Of a stretch of DNA of 64,000 bases, positions 36,268 through 44,700 are shown in pieces (the stretch's first letter is position 1; every line of letters starts with the position of its first letter). A program made the translations under genes and the position numbers. The notes beneath the pieces were generated by a model. That model was not told the DNA's origin, did no database searches, and saw only the letters and a list, made by a program, of their open reading frames with translations. The DNA is from Chloroflexota bacterium (GTDB lineage Bacteria; Chloroflexota; Anaerolineae; Aggregatilineales; Phototrophicaceae): positions 37,489-101,488 of the forward strand of contig JAPPEU010000057.1 in the NCBI GenBank assembly GCA_028875245.1, read 5' to 3'.

Positions 36268-37878
36268 ATGTACCAACACGCGGAGCTGCTGCCGGAAGGC
36301 GCGATACTCCAAGGCTATGATATCTGCATCGTCGGGGCGGGCGCGGCCGGCATCGCCATGGCGCAGCGTCTGGCGCATAGCTCGCTGAAAACGCTCTTGC
36401 TGGTCAGCGGAGCGCCGGGCGATCGCGGCGTGCCGGGCGAGGCGCGTCAATCGCTGTATGGCGGCACGGTCGGTGACTTTCTGGGCCGGGTTGACCCCGA
36501 CTTCCTGCAGCGCTCGCGGCTGAATATGTATGGCGGCACGACCAATCATTTCGGCTTTTGGGCGCGCCCGCTGGATGCTGCCGATATGATGCCGCGCCCG
36601 GGCTATCGCGACGCTGGCTGGCCCATCGACCAAGCGGAATTGCGGCCTTATTATGTCGCCGCCCACGAATTTGGACGCTTTGGTCCTTTCAATTATGACG
36701 ACATGAATTTCTGGGAGCGGGTGCTCTACGCCCGCTGCTTCGCGCCATTGCCCGGCGATAAGATGACGGGCGCGATTATGCGCGCGCAATACGAAGAGAA
36801 CCTGCATGACTTCCAGGTGCAATTCCGCAGGGAGCTGGAAGGGGCGGCCAATCTCACCGTGCTCTTCAACGCCCACCTGCTCTCAATCGAAACTGACGAG
36901 AATCGGCGGCGCGTCAGCGAATTGAACTGCGCCACAATTGTCACGGATGCGGGGGGCCGGGGCGCGGCCGGTAAAACTTTCCGCGTGCGGGCGCGGACCT
37001 GCGTCCTCGCTTGCGGCGGCATCGAAAATGTGCGCCTGCTGCAGCTCTCCGGCGAGCTCGGCAACAACCGGCGCGACATGCTCGGGCGTGGCTTCATGGT
37101 GCATCCGCTCTTGACCAACGCGGCTCGAGTGCATTTTGAGCAGCCGGCGCCGACGGAGGTTCGCAATTTCTTCCGCGAGCAGCAAATCCGGCTGAAACCT
37201 CCCCCCAACTTATTGGGGGGAACGAGGGAGGTGGGCGCGGGCGAATACCGCCACATGGTCGAGCCGCTGGTCAATCCGGAGTTGGTCAATGAATACTTGA
37301 TGTTCAATGCCTGGGGCGTGCTCGCTCCAACACATCAGACCCTGCTTGGCGAACAAATCGGCAACTTCCGCATCATCCTCTACTTCCGCGACGAAGGCTC
37401 CTCGGCGGTCGTCAATTTGAATTGGGAGCAGACGCCGGACGAGAACAGCCGCATCACGCTGGATAGGGGGCGGGTTGATCCCATTTTCGGCCAGCCGGTC
37501 GCCCATGTCGATTGGCGGCTCAACGACATCGACAAAGCAAGCGCCGTCCGCGCGCTGGAGATTGCGCTGGACTACCTGGGGCGGCGAGGAATTCGCAAGC
37601 AGGAGATGATCACGGATGTGAGCGGCGGCGCCGACTGTTGGACCTTCCCGCCGCATGAAGGCGCGCTGGAGACCGGCGATCATCACATGGGCGCGCTGCG
37701 CATGTCCGCTTCGGCCGATGACGGCATCGTCGATATCCATTCACGTTTGCACAGCGTCGACAACCTCTACATCGCCGGCTCGGCGGTGTTTCCGTCCGGC
37801 GGCTACGCCAATCCGACGCTCACGATTGTGGCGCTGGCGCTGCGCCTGGCCGATCATTTGAAGCGAATCCTAAGTTGA
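36268..37878 (+). CDS. GMC family oxidoreductase
   Basis: YDICIVGAGAAGIAMAQRLAHSSLKTLLLVSG; HHMGALRMSASADDGIVD...AGSAVFPSGGYANPTLTIVALALRLADHL. Confidence 0.85.
   Translation: MYQHAELLPEGAILQGYDICIVGAGAAGIAMAQRLAHSSLKTLLLVSGAPGDRGVPGEARQSLYGGTVGDFLGRVDPDFLQRSRLNMYGGTTNHFGFWARPLDAADMMPRPGYRDAGWPIDQAELRPYYVAAHEFGRFGPFNYDDMNFWERVLYARCFAPLPGDKMTGAIMRAQYEENLHDFQVQFRRELEGAANLTVLFNAHLLSIETDENRRRVSELNCATIVTDAGGRGAAGKTFRVRARTCVLACGGIENVRLLQLSGELGNNRRDMLGRGFMVHPLLTNAARVHFEQPAPTEVRNFFREQQIRLKPPPNLLGGTREVGAGEYRHMVEPLVNPELVNEYLMFNAWGVLAPTHQTLLGEQIGNFRIILYFRDEGSSAVVNLNWEQTPDENSRITLDRGRVDPIFGQPVAHVDWRLNDIDKASAVRALEIALDYLGRRGIRKQEMITDVSGGADCWTFPPHEGALETGDHHMGALRMSASADDGIVDIHSRLHSVDNLYIAGSAVFPSGGYANPTLTIVALALRLADHLKRILS
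37198..37233. repeat. Family C palindrome inside GMC oxidoreductase CDS
   Basis: CCTCCCCCCAActtaTTGGGGGGaacgaGGGAGG. Confidence 0.75.
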
Positions 37879-37879
37879 C

Positions 37880-37905
37880 GGGTGAGCGCTCATGTCGCTC
37901 GTCCC
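37880..37905. repeat. Degenerate family A hairpin
   Basis: gggtgagcgctcatgtcgctcgtccc. Confidence 0.5.
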
Positions 37906-37922
37906 AATCCCACTTGTAAATT

Positions 37923-37948
37923 GTAAGGGCGTCTCGCCGAGACGCCCG
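37923..37948 (+). repeat. Family A hairpin
   Basis: gtaagggcgtctcgccgagacgcccg. Confidence 0.85.
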
Positions 37949-37971
37949 TCGTATGACAATTTGAATGTTGA

Positions 37972-37997
37972 CGGGCGCTTCAGCGAAAGGCCCCGAC
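37972..37997 (-). repeat. Family A hairpin (imperfect)
   Basis: cgggcgcttcagcgaaaggccccgac. Confidence 0.6.
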
Positions 37998-38067
37998 AGA
38001 TTATATTTTCGTGACAACTGTGATATGTCGTTTGGCGGTCTGTGCCCGGGCGACCCTTCTTCGCTAA

Positions 38068-38982
38068 CTACTGTGCCCCAAAGTAAAGCGCGTCGACATC
38101 GGCGCGGCAGGGGGCGCTATCGGCCGCGCCCGGCTTGGTCACGCAGAGGGCGGCCGCCGCGTTGGCGAAACGCACCGCATCGCCCAGGGCCATGCCTTCC
38201 GCCAAGCCGACTGCCAGCGCCGCGTTGAAGCTGTCGCCGGCGCCAGTCGTATCGACTGCCTCAACCGCGAAGGTCGGCGTCAGGCTCGTTTCTTCCTGCG
38301 TCACAATTCGCGCGCCTTGGGCGCCAAGCGTCACGACTGCCGTCTGATCGGCCCGGCTTAGCAAAGCGCGCGCCGCCGACGCCACATCATCAAACGCGCC
38401 GCCGCTCAAGGTCTCCAGCTCGATTTCATTCGGCGTCAGGATATCCGCCAGTTGGATCGATTCGGGCGAGGCGCCGTCGGCGGGCGCCGGATTCAATATC
38501 GTCCTGACGCCGAGTTCCTTGGCCGTCCGCAAGGCGTAGGGCACGATAGCGAGATTGATCTCTCGTTGGATGACGAGCATGTCGGCTTCCGCGATCCGCT
38601 CTCGCGCCGCGTCGATGTCGCGCTGCCGCAAACGCAGGTTCGCCCCCAAGACCACGACAATCATGTTCTCGCCGCTGCTATCCACCAGAATCGGCGCGAC
38701 GCCGGTGGCGACCTCCTCATCGCGACTGACAAAATCGTGGTTGACGCCCTCCGCGTCCCAGATTTCATAAGCCAGGTTGGCGAAGACATCGCCGCCCAGC
38801 CGCCCGATGAAACTGATATCGGCGCCAAGGCGGGCCGCCGCCACCGCTTGATTCGAGCCTTTGCCGCCCGCGCCGGTGGCGAAGCGCTTCCCATGGACCG
38901 TCTCGCCGGGCCGTGGCATCCGCTCCATGTACGAAACCAGATCGGCGTTGAAGCTGCCGACCACCACAATCTTCGCTGTCAT
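38068..38982 (-). CDS. rbsK: Ribokinase (PfkB family)
   Basis: VVVGSFNADLVSYMERMPRPGETVHGKRFATGAGGKGSNQAVAAARLG; DTTGAGDSFNAALA. Confidence 0.85.
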   Translation of the reverse strand: MTAKIVVVGSFNADLVSYMERMPRPGETVHGKRFATGAGGKGSNQAVAAARLGADISFIGRLGGDVFANLAYEIWDAEGVNHDFVSRDEEVATGVAPILVDSSGENMIVVVLGANLRLRQRDIDAARERIAEADMLVIQREINLAIVPYALRTAKELGVRTILNPAPADGASPESIQLADILTPNEIELETLSGGAFDDVASAARALLSRADQTAVVTLGAQGARIVTQEETSLTPTFAVEAVDTTGAGDSFNAALAVGLAEGMALGDAVRFANAAAALCVTKPGAADSAPCRADVDALYFGAQ

Positions 38983-39066
38983 GACCGCTTCCTTTTGCCT
39001 GGGGCGACGATTTACTATACTGTATTGTGTTCGATTTTCGCCTATCCGACTAGCGATTGGCCGACG

Positions 39067-39717
39067 ATGACAAAATTGCAGCTTGCCCTGGACGCTGACC
39101 TGCCGAGCGCCTTGCGCATTTTATCCGATGCGCATGCGCATATCGACATCGCTGAGATTGGCACGCCGCTTGTCTTTCGCGAGGGCATGCGCGCCCTGCG
39201 CCGCATTCGCGAGGCATTTCCGCAACTGACGCTGATGGCGGACCTGAAGATCATGGATGCCGGCCGCGCCGAAGCTGATATCGCATTCAGCGCCGGGGCC
39301 GACCTCGTCACCGTGATGGCCGCCGCGGCGGACGCGACCATCGCTGGCGCCCTTGAGAGCGCCCGCAGTCATGAAAAACGGGTTATGGTCGATATGATGC
39401 AGATCGCGCATCCGCGGGCGCGGGCGTTGGAGTTGGTGGAGTTGGGCTGTGACCTGCTCTGTTTGCATACCGCTCACGATCAGCAGGCGTCGCAGGCGTC
39501 GCCCTTTGCCCAACTGGCGGATTTACGCGGGGCGCTGCCGGCGGCTGGGCTGGCGATTGCCGGCGGTGTCAAGCTGGCCGACCTGGACCGCATCCTCCCC
39601 TTGAGGCCGCAGGTGATCATAGTCGGCTCAGCCATCACCGGGGCAGCTGATCCGCAAGCGAGCGCCGAACAATTTTTTCAGAGGATAAGAGAATATGGAC
39701 ACACCGGAACTGATTGA
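39067..39717 (+). CDS. hxlA: 3-hexulose-6-phosphate synthase (HPS/KGPDC superfamily)
   Basis: KLQLALDADLPSALRIL...DIAEIGTPLVFREGM...LMADLKIMDAGRAEADIAFSAGADLVTVM...VMVDMMQ...LHTAHDQQ; overlaps a PHI gene. Confidence 0.8.
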   Translation: MTKLQLALDADLPSALRILSDAHAHIDIAEIGTPLVFREGMRALRRIREAFPQLTLMADLKIMDAGRAEADIAFSAGADLVTVMAAAADATIAGALESARSHEKRVMVDMMQIAHPRARALELVELGCDLLCLHTAHDQQASQASPFAQLADLRGALPAAGLAIAGGVKLADLDRILPLRPQVIIVGSAITGAADPQASAEQFFQRIREYGHTGTD

Positions 39718-40255
39718 CGCCATCCTCGCCGACATTGGCGCTACGCTGGGTCAAGTCGATCCGGCGGCGATCGACGCCATGGGAGACTTGATCCTGGCGG
39801 CGGATCGCGTCTTCATCGCCGGCAAGGGGCGCAGCGGATTGCAGATGAAAGCCTTCGCCATGCGCTTGATGCACCTGGGCGTGACCGTGCATGTCGTGGA
39901 TGACGTGACGACGCCGGCCATCGGCGCCGGTGATCTGCTCTTGCTCGGTTCCGCTTCCGGCCGCACGGGCTCGCTGCTGCGCCATGTCGATACGGCGCAA
40001 CGCGCGGGCGCAAAACTGGCGAGTTTCAGCGGGGATCGCGAGTCGCCGATAGCGCGGGCGGCCGCAACCGTGCTGCACATCCCCGCGAGCAATTTCAAGG
40101 CGAGGCGGCAAACGGGCCAGGAATCGGTTCTGGTGATGGGTTCGCTCTTCGAGCATTGTCTCGGTCTGCTCTGTGACTTGCTCATCATTCGCTTGAAGGC
40201 GGCGCTGGAAGTGGAAGAAGCGGCGATGAACGCGCGGCATGCGAATCTGGAGTGA
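39695..40255 (+). CDS. hxlB: 6-phospho-3-hexuloisomerase (SIS domain)
   Basis: VFIAGKGRSGLQMKAFAMRLMHLGVTVHVVDDVTTPAIGAGDLLLLGSASGRTGS; MGSLFEHCLGLLCDLLI. Confidence 0.85.
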   Translation: MDTPELIDAILADIGATLGQVDPAAIDAMGDLILAADRVFIAGKGRSGLQMKAFAMRLMHLGVTVHVVDDVTTPAIGAGDLLLLGSASGRTGSLLRHVDTAQRAGAKLASFSGDRESPIARAAATVLHIPASNFKARRQTGQESVLVMGSLFEHCLGLLCDLLIIRLKAALEVEEAAMNARHANLE

Positions 40256-41829
40256 ATTTGGGAATGCGAGGCGATATGAAGCAAACTTACGCGCAAATCC
40301 TGGCGGAGGCCGATCGGGCTGTCGCTGATGCAGCCGGCAAGCTCGCTGGCGATCCCCACCGCCCCAGCTTCCACCTGATGACGGCCGCCAATTGGATCAA
40401 TGACCCGAATGGACCGGTCTATCACGATGGCTATTGGCACATGTTCTTCCAGCACAATCCCTACATCGCCGACTTCGGCCCGATGGGATGGGGGCATGTC
40501 CGCAGCCCGGACCTGGTGAACTGGGAACACTGCCCGATTGCGATCATGCCCACGCCGGGCGGCTATGATGGCGCCGGCTGTTGGTCAGGCAGCGTGGTGA
40601 TTCATGACGGGGCGCCCCACATGATGTATTCCGCCGTCGCCGATATGACGCTCTGGAGCATCAATGACGACATCCCGCCCTCGGACCGCCAGCGCATCCC
40701 GCAGGGCTACTATGACGAATTCCTGCTGGAGATCGATCAAGAGACGCAGTGCATCGCCACAAGCGGGGACGGGATGCTGACCTGGGACAAGCATCCGGCC
40801 AACCCCGTGATTCCGGCGATACCGGCGGGCCTGGATCTGATCGGCTTTCGTGATCCCTTCCTCTGGAAAGAGGAGGACGGACCTTGGCAGATGCTGCTCG
40901 GCTCCGGCATCAAGGGGGCAGGCGGCGTGGCGCTTTTATATCGATCGCCCGATCTTATCGAATGGGAATACCTGAACCCGCTCTACATTGGTGATCCGGC
41001 GGAGAGCGGCATCAACTGGGAATGCCCCAACTTTTTGGATTTGGGCGCGCGGCACATGCTGGTCGTGTCGCCTCATGGGCGGCCGATTTACTGGCTGGGG
41101 GCATACGCTGGGCGAACGTTCCGGCCGGCCGGGGCGGCCCGGCGTCTCGATTGGGGCGATGTCTTCTACGCGCCGAACAGCCTGCGCGATCCGGACGGCC
41201 GCTGGCTGATGTGGGGCTGGGTGCGGGAGGCGCGCCCGCGCGATCAGTACGCGGCGGCCGGTTGGGCCTCCTGCTTGACGCTGCCCCGTGAAATCTCGCT
41301 GGATGCTGTGGGCGGCCTGCGGGTCAAACCGGCGGCGGAGCTGAAGCAGCTGCGCGGCGCCGCGCTGTTTGATGATGCTGTGGATCTTGCGGCCGGCGCT
41401 TCCGATTCGCTCGGCGGGGCAAGTGGAGACCGCTTGGAGATATCCTGTCAGGTCGTAGCGGCGGGTTGCGAGCGGCTCCGCATTCAGTTCCGGCGGACGC
41501 CCGATGGCGGGCAGTTGACCGAGCTGGTCTACGATTTCAGCGCCGGGGCATTGCGTTTGCTGCGAGACAAGTCTACCGATGCGGCCGAGGTTGCGGTGGA
41601 GCCCTGCGAATGCCGGCTGGAGCTATCCGAAAACGAGGCCTTGGATCTGACAATTTATTTGGACAACTCCGTCGTCGAGGTCTACGCCAATGACAAGCTG
41701 ACGCTGACCAGCCGCATCTATCCGACGCGCGCTGAGGCCCAGGGATTGTCGATCGGCTGCGATGACGGCTCCGCGCGGGCGCAGGTGGCAATTTGGCCAA
41801 TGAGTAGCATTTGGAGCGACACAAGTTAA
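40252..41829 (+). CDS. Glycoside hydrolase family 32 (beta-fructosidase/levanase-like)
   Basis: FHLMTAANWINDPNGPVYHDGYWHMFFQHNP; GFRDPFLW; NWECPNFL; GTG start overlapping upstream stop. Confidence 0.9.
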   Translation: MNLGMRGDMKQTYAQILAEADRAVADAAGKLAGDPHRPSFHLMTAANWINDPNGPVYHDGYWHMFFQHNPYIADFGPMGWGHVRSPDLVNWEHCPIAIMPTPGGYDGAGCWSGSVVIHDGAPHMMYSAVADMTLWSINDDIPPSDRQRIPQGYYDEFLLEIDQETQCIATSGDGMLTWDKHPANPVIPAIPAGLDLIGFRDPFLWKEEDGPWQMLLGSGIKGAGGVALLYRSPDLIEWEYLNPLYIGDPAESGINWECPNFLDLGARHMLVVSPHGRPIYWLGAYAGRTFRPAGAARRLDWGDVFYAPNSLRDPDGRWLMWGWVREARPRDQYAAAGWASCLTLPREISLDAVGGLRVKPAAELKQLRGAALFDDAVDLAAGASDSLGGASGDRLEISCQVVAAGCERLRIQFRRTPDGGQLTELVYDFSAGALRLLRDKSTDAAEVAVEPCECRLELSENEALDLTIYLDNSVVEVYANDKLTLTSRIYPTRAEAQGLSIGCDDGSARAQVAIWPMSSIWSDTS

Positions 41830-41871
41830 ACTAATCCCTGTCGATAATCTCCTTTCGGAAAGGACTATGAA

Positions 41872-43431
41872 ATGAAGACATGTCTGAAGATCGTTCTGAT
41901 GCTTGCCGTTCTGCTGATGGCCTTCGCGCCGGCCAGCGCCGATGTCACCTGGACGGGCGCCTTTGTGCTGGGCAGCTGCTGCGAGCCGAACTCGCTGGAC
42001 CCGGCCGCGATGGGTATCTCGCAGACCGAGGGCTATGTCATCACCGCGATGTACGAAGGGCTGACGCAGTATTCGCGCGCCGGGGAGATTGCGCCGCGGT
42101 TGGCGACCGGTTGGGAGATCTCCGATGACGCGCTGACCTATACACTGACGCTGCGCGAAGGCGTTCATTTCCACGACGGCTCACACCTGGATTCAGAAGA
42201 TGTCGTGGTATCGCTGGAACGCCACAAGGCGCTTGGCTTGGGCAATCTGGGTTTCATCCTGGCGCCGGTGGCGAGCGTCAACGCGCTGGATGACATGACC
42301 GTCCAGATTCAATTGAGCGCGGCCGATTTCCAATTCTGGGCCGGCTTGCCACATATCAAGATCCTCAGCGCCGACGCGATCGCCGCCAACGACATGGATG
42401 GCGACATGGCCGCTGAATTCTTCCGCGAGAACGCCGTCGGGACCGGGCCTTATCAACTGACGCGCTGGGACCCCGGCCGCCAAACGGAAATGTCCGCCTT
42501 CGCCGATTATTGGGGCGGCTGGGAAGGCCCGCATGTCGATACTTTCATCGCGCGCTACGGCCTTGATTTCTCGACGCGCCTGCTGCTGATGGAGGATGGC
42601 GAATTACATCTGATTGACTGGGCCGGCTTGTCCGATATCCGCCGCGCCGAAACTTCCGATGCCATCAACTACAACCTGGGCAATCCGCTGCAAGGCTTCT
42701 ACCACTTCATGAAGCAGGATGGCCCCCTGGCCGATAAGAAAGTACGCCAGGCGCTGATGCAGGCTTATCCCTACGAAGCGATGATTGAGGTGATGCAGGG
42801 GGTCGCCCTGCCACTGAGCTCGCCCGCGCTGAGCGGCACCGTCGGTCATTGCGATGTCTTCGAGCCGGCGCAGGATATGGACGCGGCGCGCGCCCTGCTG
42901 GCGGAATCGGATTACGCCGACGGCTTCTCACTGCGCCAGGCTTATCGCCATGCCAACGAACCTCGCCGATTCGCCGCCGTGCTCTTCCAGGAAGCGCTGG
43001 CCGAATTAAACATCGAGGTCGTATTGGACGACATCCCCTGGGGCACCTTCATCGACGCCCAGCGCAACTTCGATACCGCCTATGACATGACCAGCCACTG
43101 GCTCAACATCCCGATTCCCTATTCGGGCGAGATGCTCTTCCGGCTCAACCACTCGTCGCTGATCGATACCGGCACCGGCAACTGGGCTTGGTACAACAAT
43201 CCCGAGTTTGACGCCTTGCTGGAAGAAGCGCCGACGCTGGCGCCCGGCGATCCACGGATTGGCGAACTGCTCTGCCAGGCGCAGCAGATCCTCATCGATG
43301 ACGCCGTGGTCATTCCGGTGATGCTCTCGCAATACATCGATTTGACGCACGCGTCGGTCAGGGGATACCAGTACGATCCCTACGGCTTCCCGGGCGATCT
43401 GCACGTGCATGATATCTGGCTGGAAAATTAG
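41872..43431 (+). CDS. ABC transporter substrate-binding protein, family 5 (oligopeptide type)
   Basis: EPNSLDPAAMGISQTEGYVITAMYEGLTQYSRAGEIAPRLATGWEISDDALTYTLTLREGVHFHDG. Confidence 0.9.
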   Translation: MKTCLKIVLMLAVLLMAFAPASADVTWTGAFVLGSCCEPNSLDPAAMGISQTEGYVITAMYEGLTQYSRAGEIAPRLATGWEISDDALTYTLTLREGVHFHDGSHLDSEDVVVSLERHKALGLGNLGFILAPVASVNALDDMTVQIQLSAADFQFWAGLPHIKILSADAIAANDMDGDMAAEFFRENAVGTGPYQLTRWDPGRQTEMSAFADYWGGWEGPHVDTFIARYGLDFSTRLLLMEDGELHLIDWAGLSDIRRAETSDAINYNLGNPLQGFYHFMKQDGPLADKKVRQALMQAYPYEAMIEVMQGVALPLSSPALSGTVGHCDVFEPAQDMDAARALLAESDYADGFSLRQAYRHANEPRRFAAVLFQEALAELNIEVVLDDIPWGTFIDAQRNFDTAYDMTSHWLNIPIPYSGEMLFRLNHSSLIDTGTGNWAWYNNPEFDALLEEAPTLAPGDPRIGELLCQAQQILIDDAVVIPVMLSQYIDLTHASVRGYQYDPYGFPGDLHVHDIWLEN

Positions 43432-43594
43432 CGCGGGCGCCAAACACAAAAGCGGAGCGCTTTAGCCCAGGCGCCTTGCGTTCCGCGTATCTAAGCAAGC
43501 GCATGTACGCTATGCAAATGAAAGCTGTATGGGCGTTTGACCTGCTGTGTCTACGCGCGGCGCCGAAACGCCCACAACATGTCACCGAATGAGC

Positions 43595-43620
43595 GGGCGT
43601 CTCAGCGAGACGCCCCTACA
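43595..43620 (-). repeat. Family A hairpin
   Basis: gggcgtctcagcgagacgcccctaca. Confidence 0.85.
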
Positions 43621-43667
43621 ATGTTCCATATTTGTTGCGTTTCTTTGTCGGAGCTACTTATTTCTCG

Positions 43668-44675
43668 ATGGGCAAGCTACTCCTGGAACGCCTTCTGACG
43701 CTGGTTCTCAAGCTGTTCGGCATGGCGGTGATCCTGTTCGTGGTCACGCAAGTGTTGCCTGCCGATCCGGCAGCGGTGGCGGCCGGCACCGATGCCCGCC
43801 CGGAACAGATCGAGAGAATCCGGCAGGAGCTCGGCCTGGATCGTCCATTTCACGAGCAGTTCATCACTTATATTTCGGGCCTGCTGCGCGGTGATTTGGG
43901 CAAGTCGCTCTTGACGCGGCGCTCCGTCAGCGATGACCTGCGGCTGCGCTTCCCCGCGACTTTGGAACTGGCGATTCTGTCGGGCGTCGTCATCGTCATC
44001 TTCGGCGTCGGGCTGGGCATCATCGCGGCGGTCAACGCCGGCAATCCGCTGGACTTTTTGATTCGCGCCTTTGTCGTCGTCAGCATGGGGATACCGCCTT
44101 TTGTGCTGGCGCTGTTCTTGCAGCTGATCTTTGCCAAGTGGCTGGATATGTTTCCGCTCGAAGGGCGCCTGCACACGTTGATGGCGCCGCCTCCCTACAC
44201 GACCGGCCTGTATACCATCGACAGCCTGCTCGCCGGTCAGTGGGATATCTTCTGCTCGAGCCTGCGGCATCTGGCGTTGCCGGTGGCGGCTTTGGCTTTG
44301 GGGCGCCTGGCGGTTGGCGCGCGCTTCACACGGAGCGGCATGCTGGAAACCTTGTCGCAGCCTTATGTGCGGACGGCGCGGGCCAAAGGCTTGCGGGAGC
44401 GGCGCGTGATCTTGCGCCATGCCTTCCGCAACGCCCTGATACCGGTGGTGACGATGCTGGGCATTCAAATCGGCTTTCTGTTGAGCGGGGCTGTGCTGGT
44501 TGAGGTGGTTTTCACCTGGCCCGGGCTGGGGCGATACGCGGTGGATTCGGTCCTCTCTTTCGACTTTTACGCCGTGATCGGCGCCGCCCTCGTGATCGCG
44601 GTGATTTTTGTCGTTTCCAATACCGTCGTCGATCTGCTCTATGTGCAGCTGGATCCACGCATCAAACACAAATGA
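43668..44675 (+). CDS. ABC permease (DppB-like)
   Basis: PEQIERIRQELGLDRPFHEQFITYISGLLRGDLGKSL; YVRTARAKGLRERRVILRHAFRNALIPVVTMLG. Confidence 0.9.
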   Translation: MGKLLLERLLTLVLKLFGMAVILFVVTQVLPADPAAVAAGTDARPEQIERIRQELGLDRPFHEQFITYISGLLRGDLGKSLLTRRSVSDDLRLRFPATLELAILSGVVIVIFGVGLGIIAAVNAGNPLDFLIRAFVVVSMGIPPFVLALFLQLIFAKWLDMFPLEGRLHTLMAPPPYTTGLYTIDSLLAGQWDIFCSSLRHLALPVAALALGRLAVGARFTRSGMLETLSQPYVRTARAKGLRERRVILRHAFRNALIPVVTMLGIQIGFLLSGAVLVEVVFTWPGLGRYAVDSVLSFDFYAVIGAALVIAVIFVVSNTVVDLLYVQLDPRIKHK

Positions 44676-44700
44676 CCGGACGGACGGGAAATCGCAACGC

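Noticed and set aside
35293-36876. 527-aa minus ORF opposite ROK and GMC genes
   Set aside because: Spans two well-supported + strand genes; no domain features.
39001-39035. Promoter TTGCCT...TATACT upstream of HPS
   Set aside because: Spacer is about 15 bp and the host's promoter consensus is unknown; not supportable by eye.
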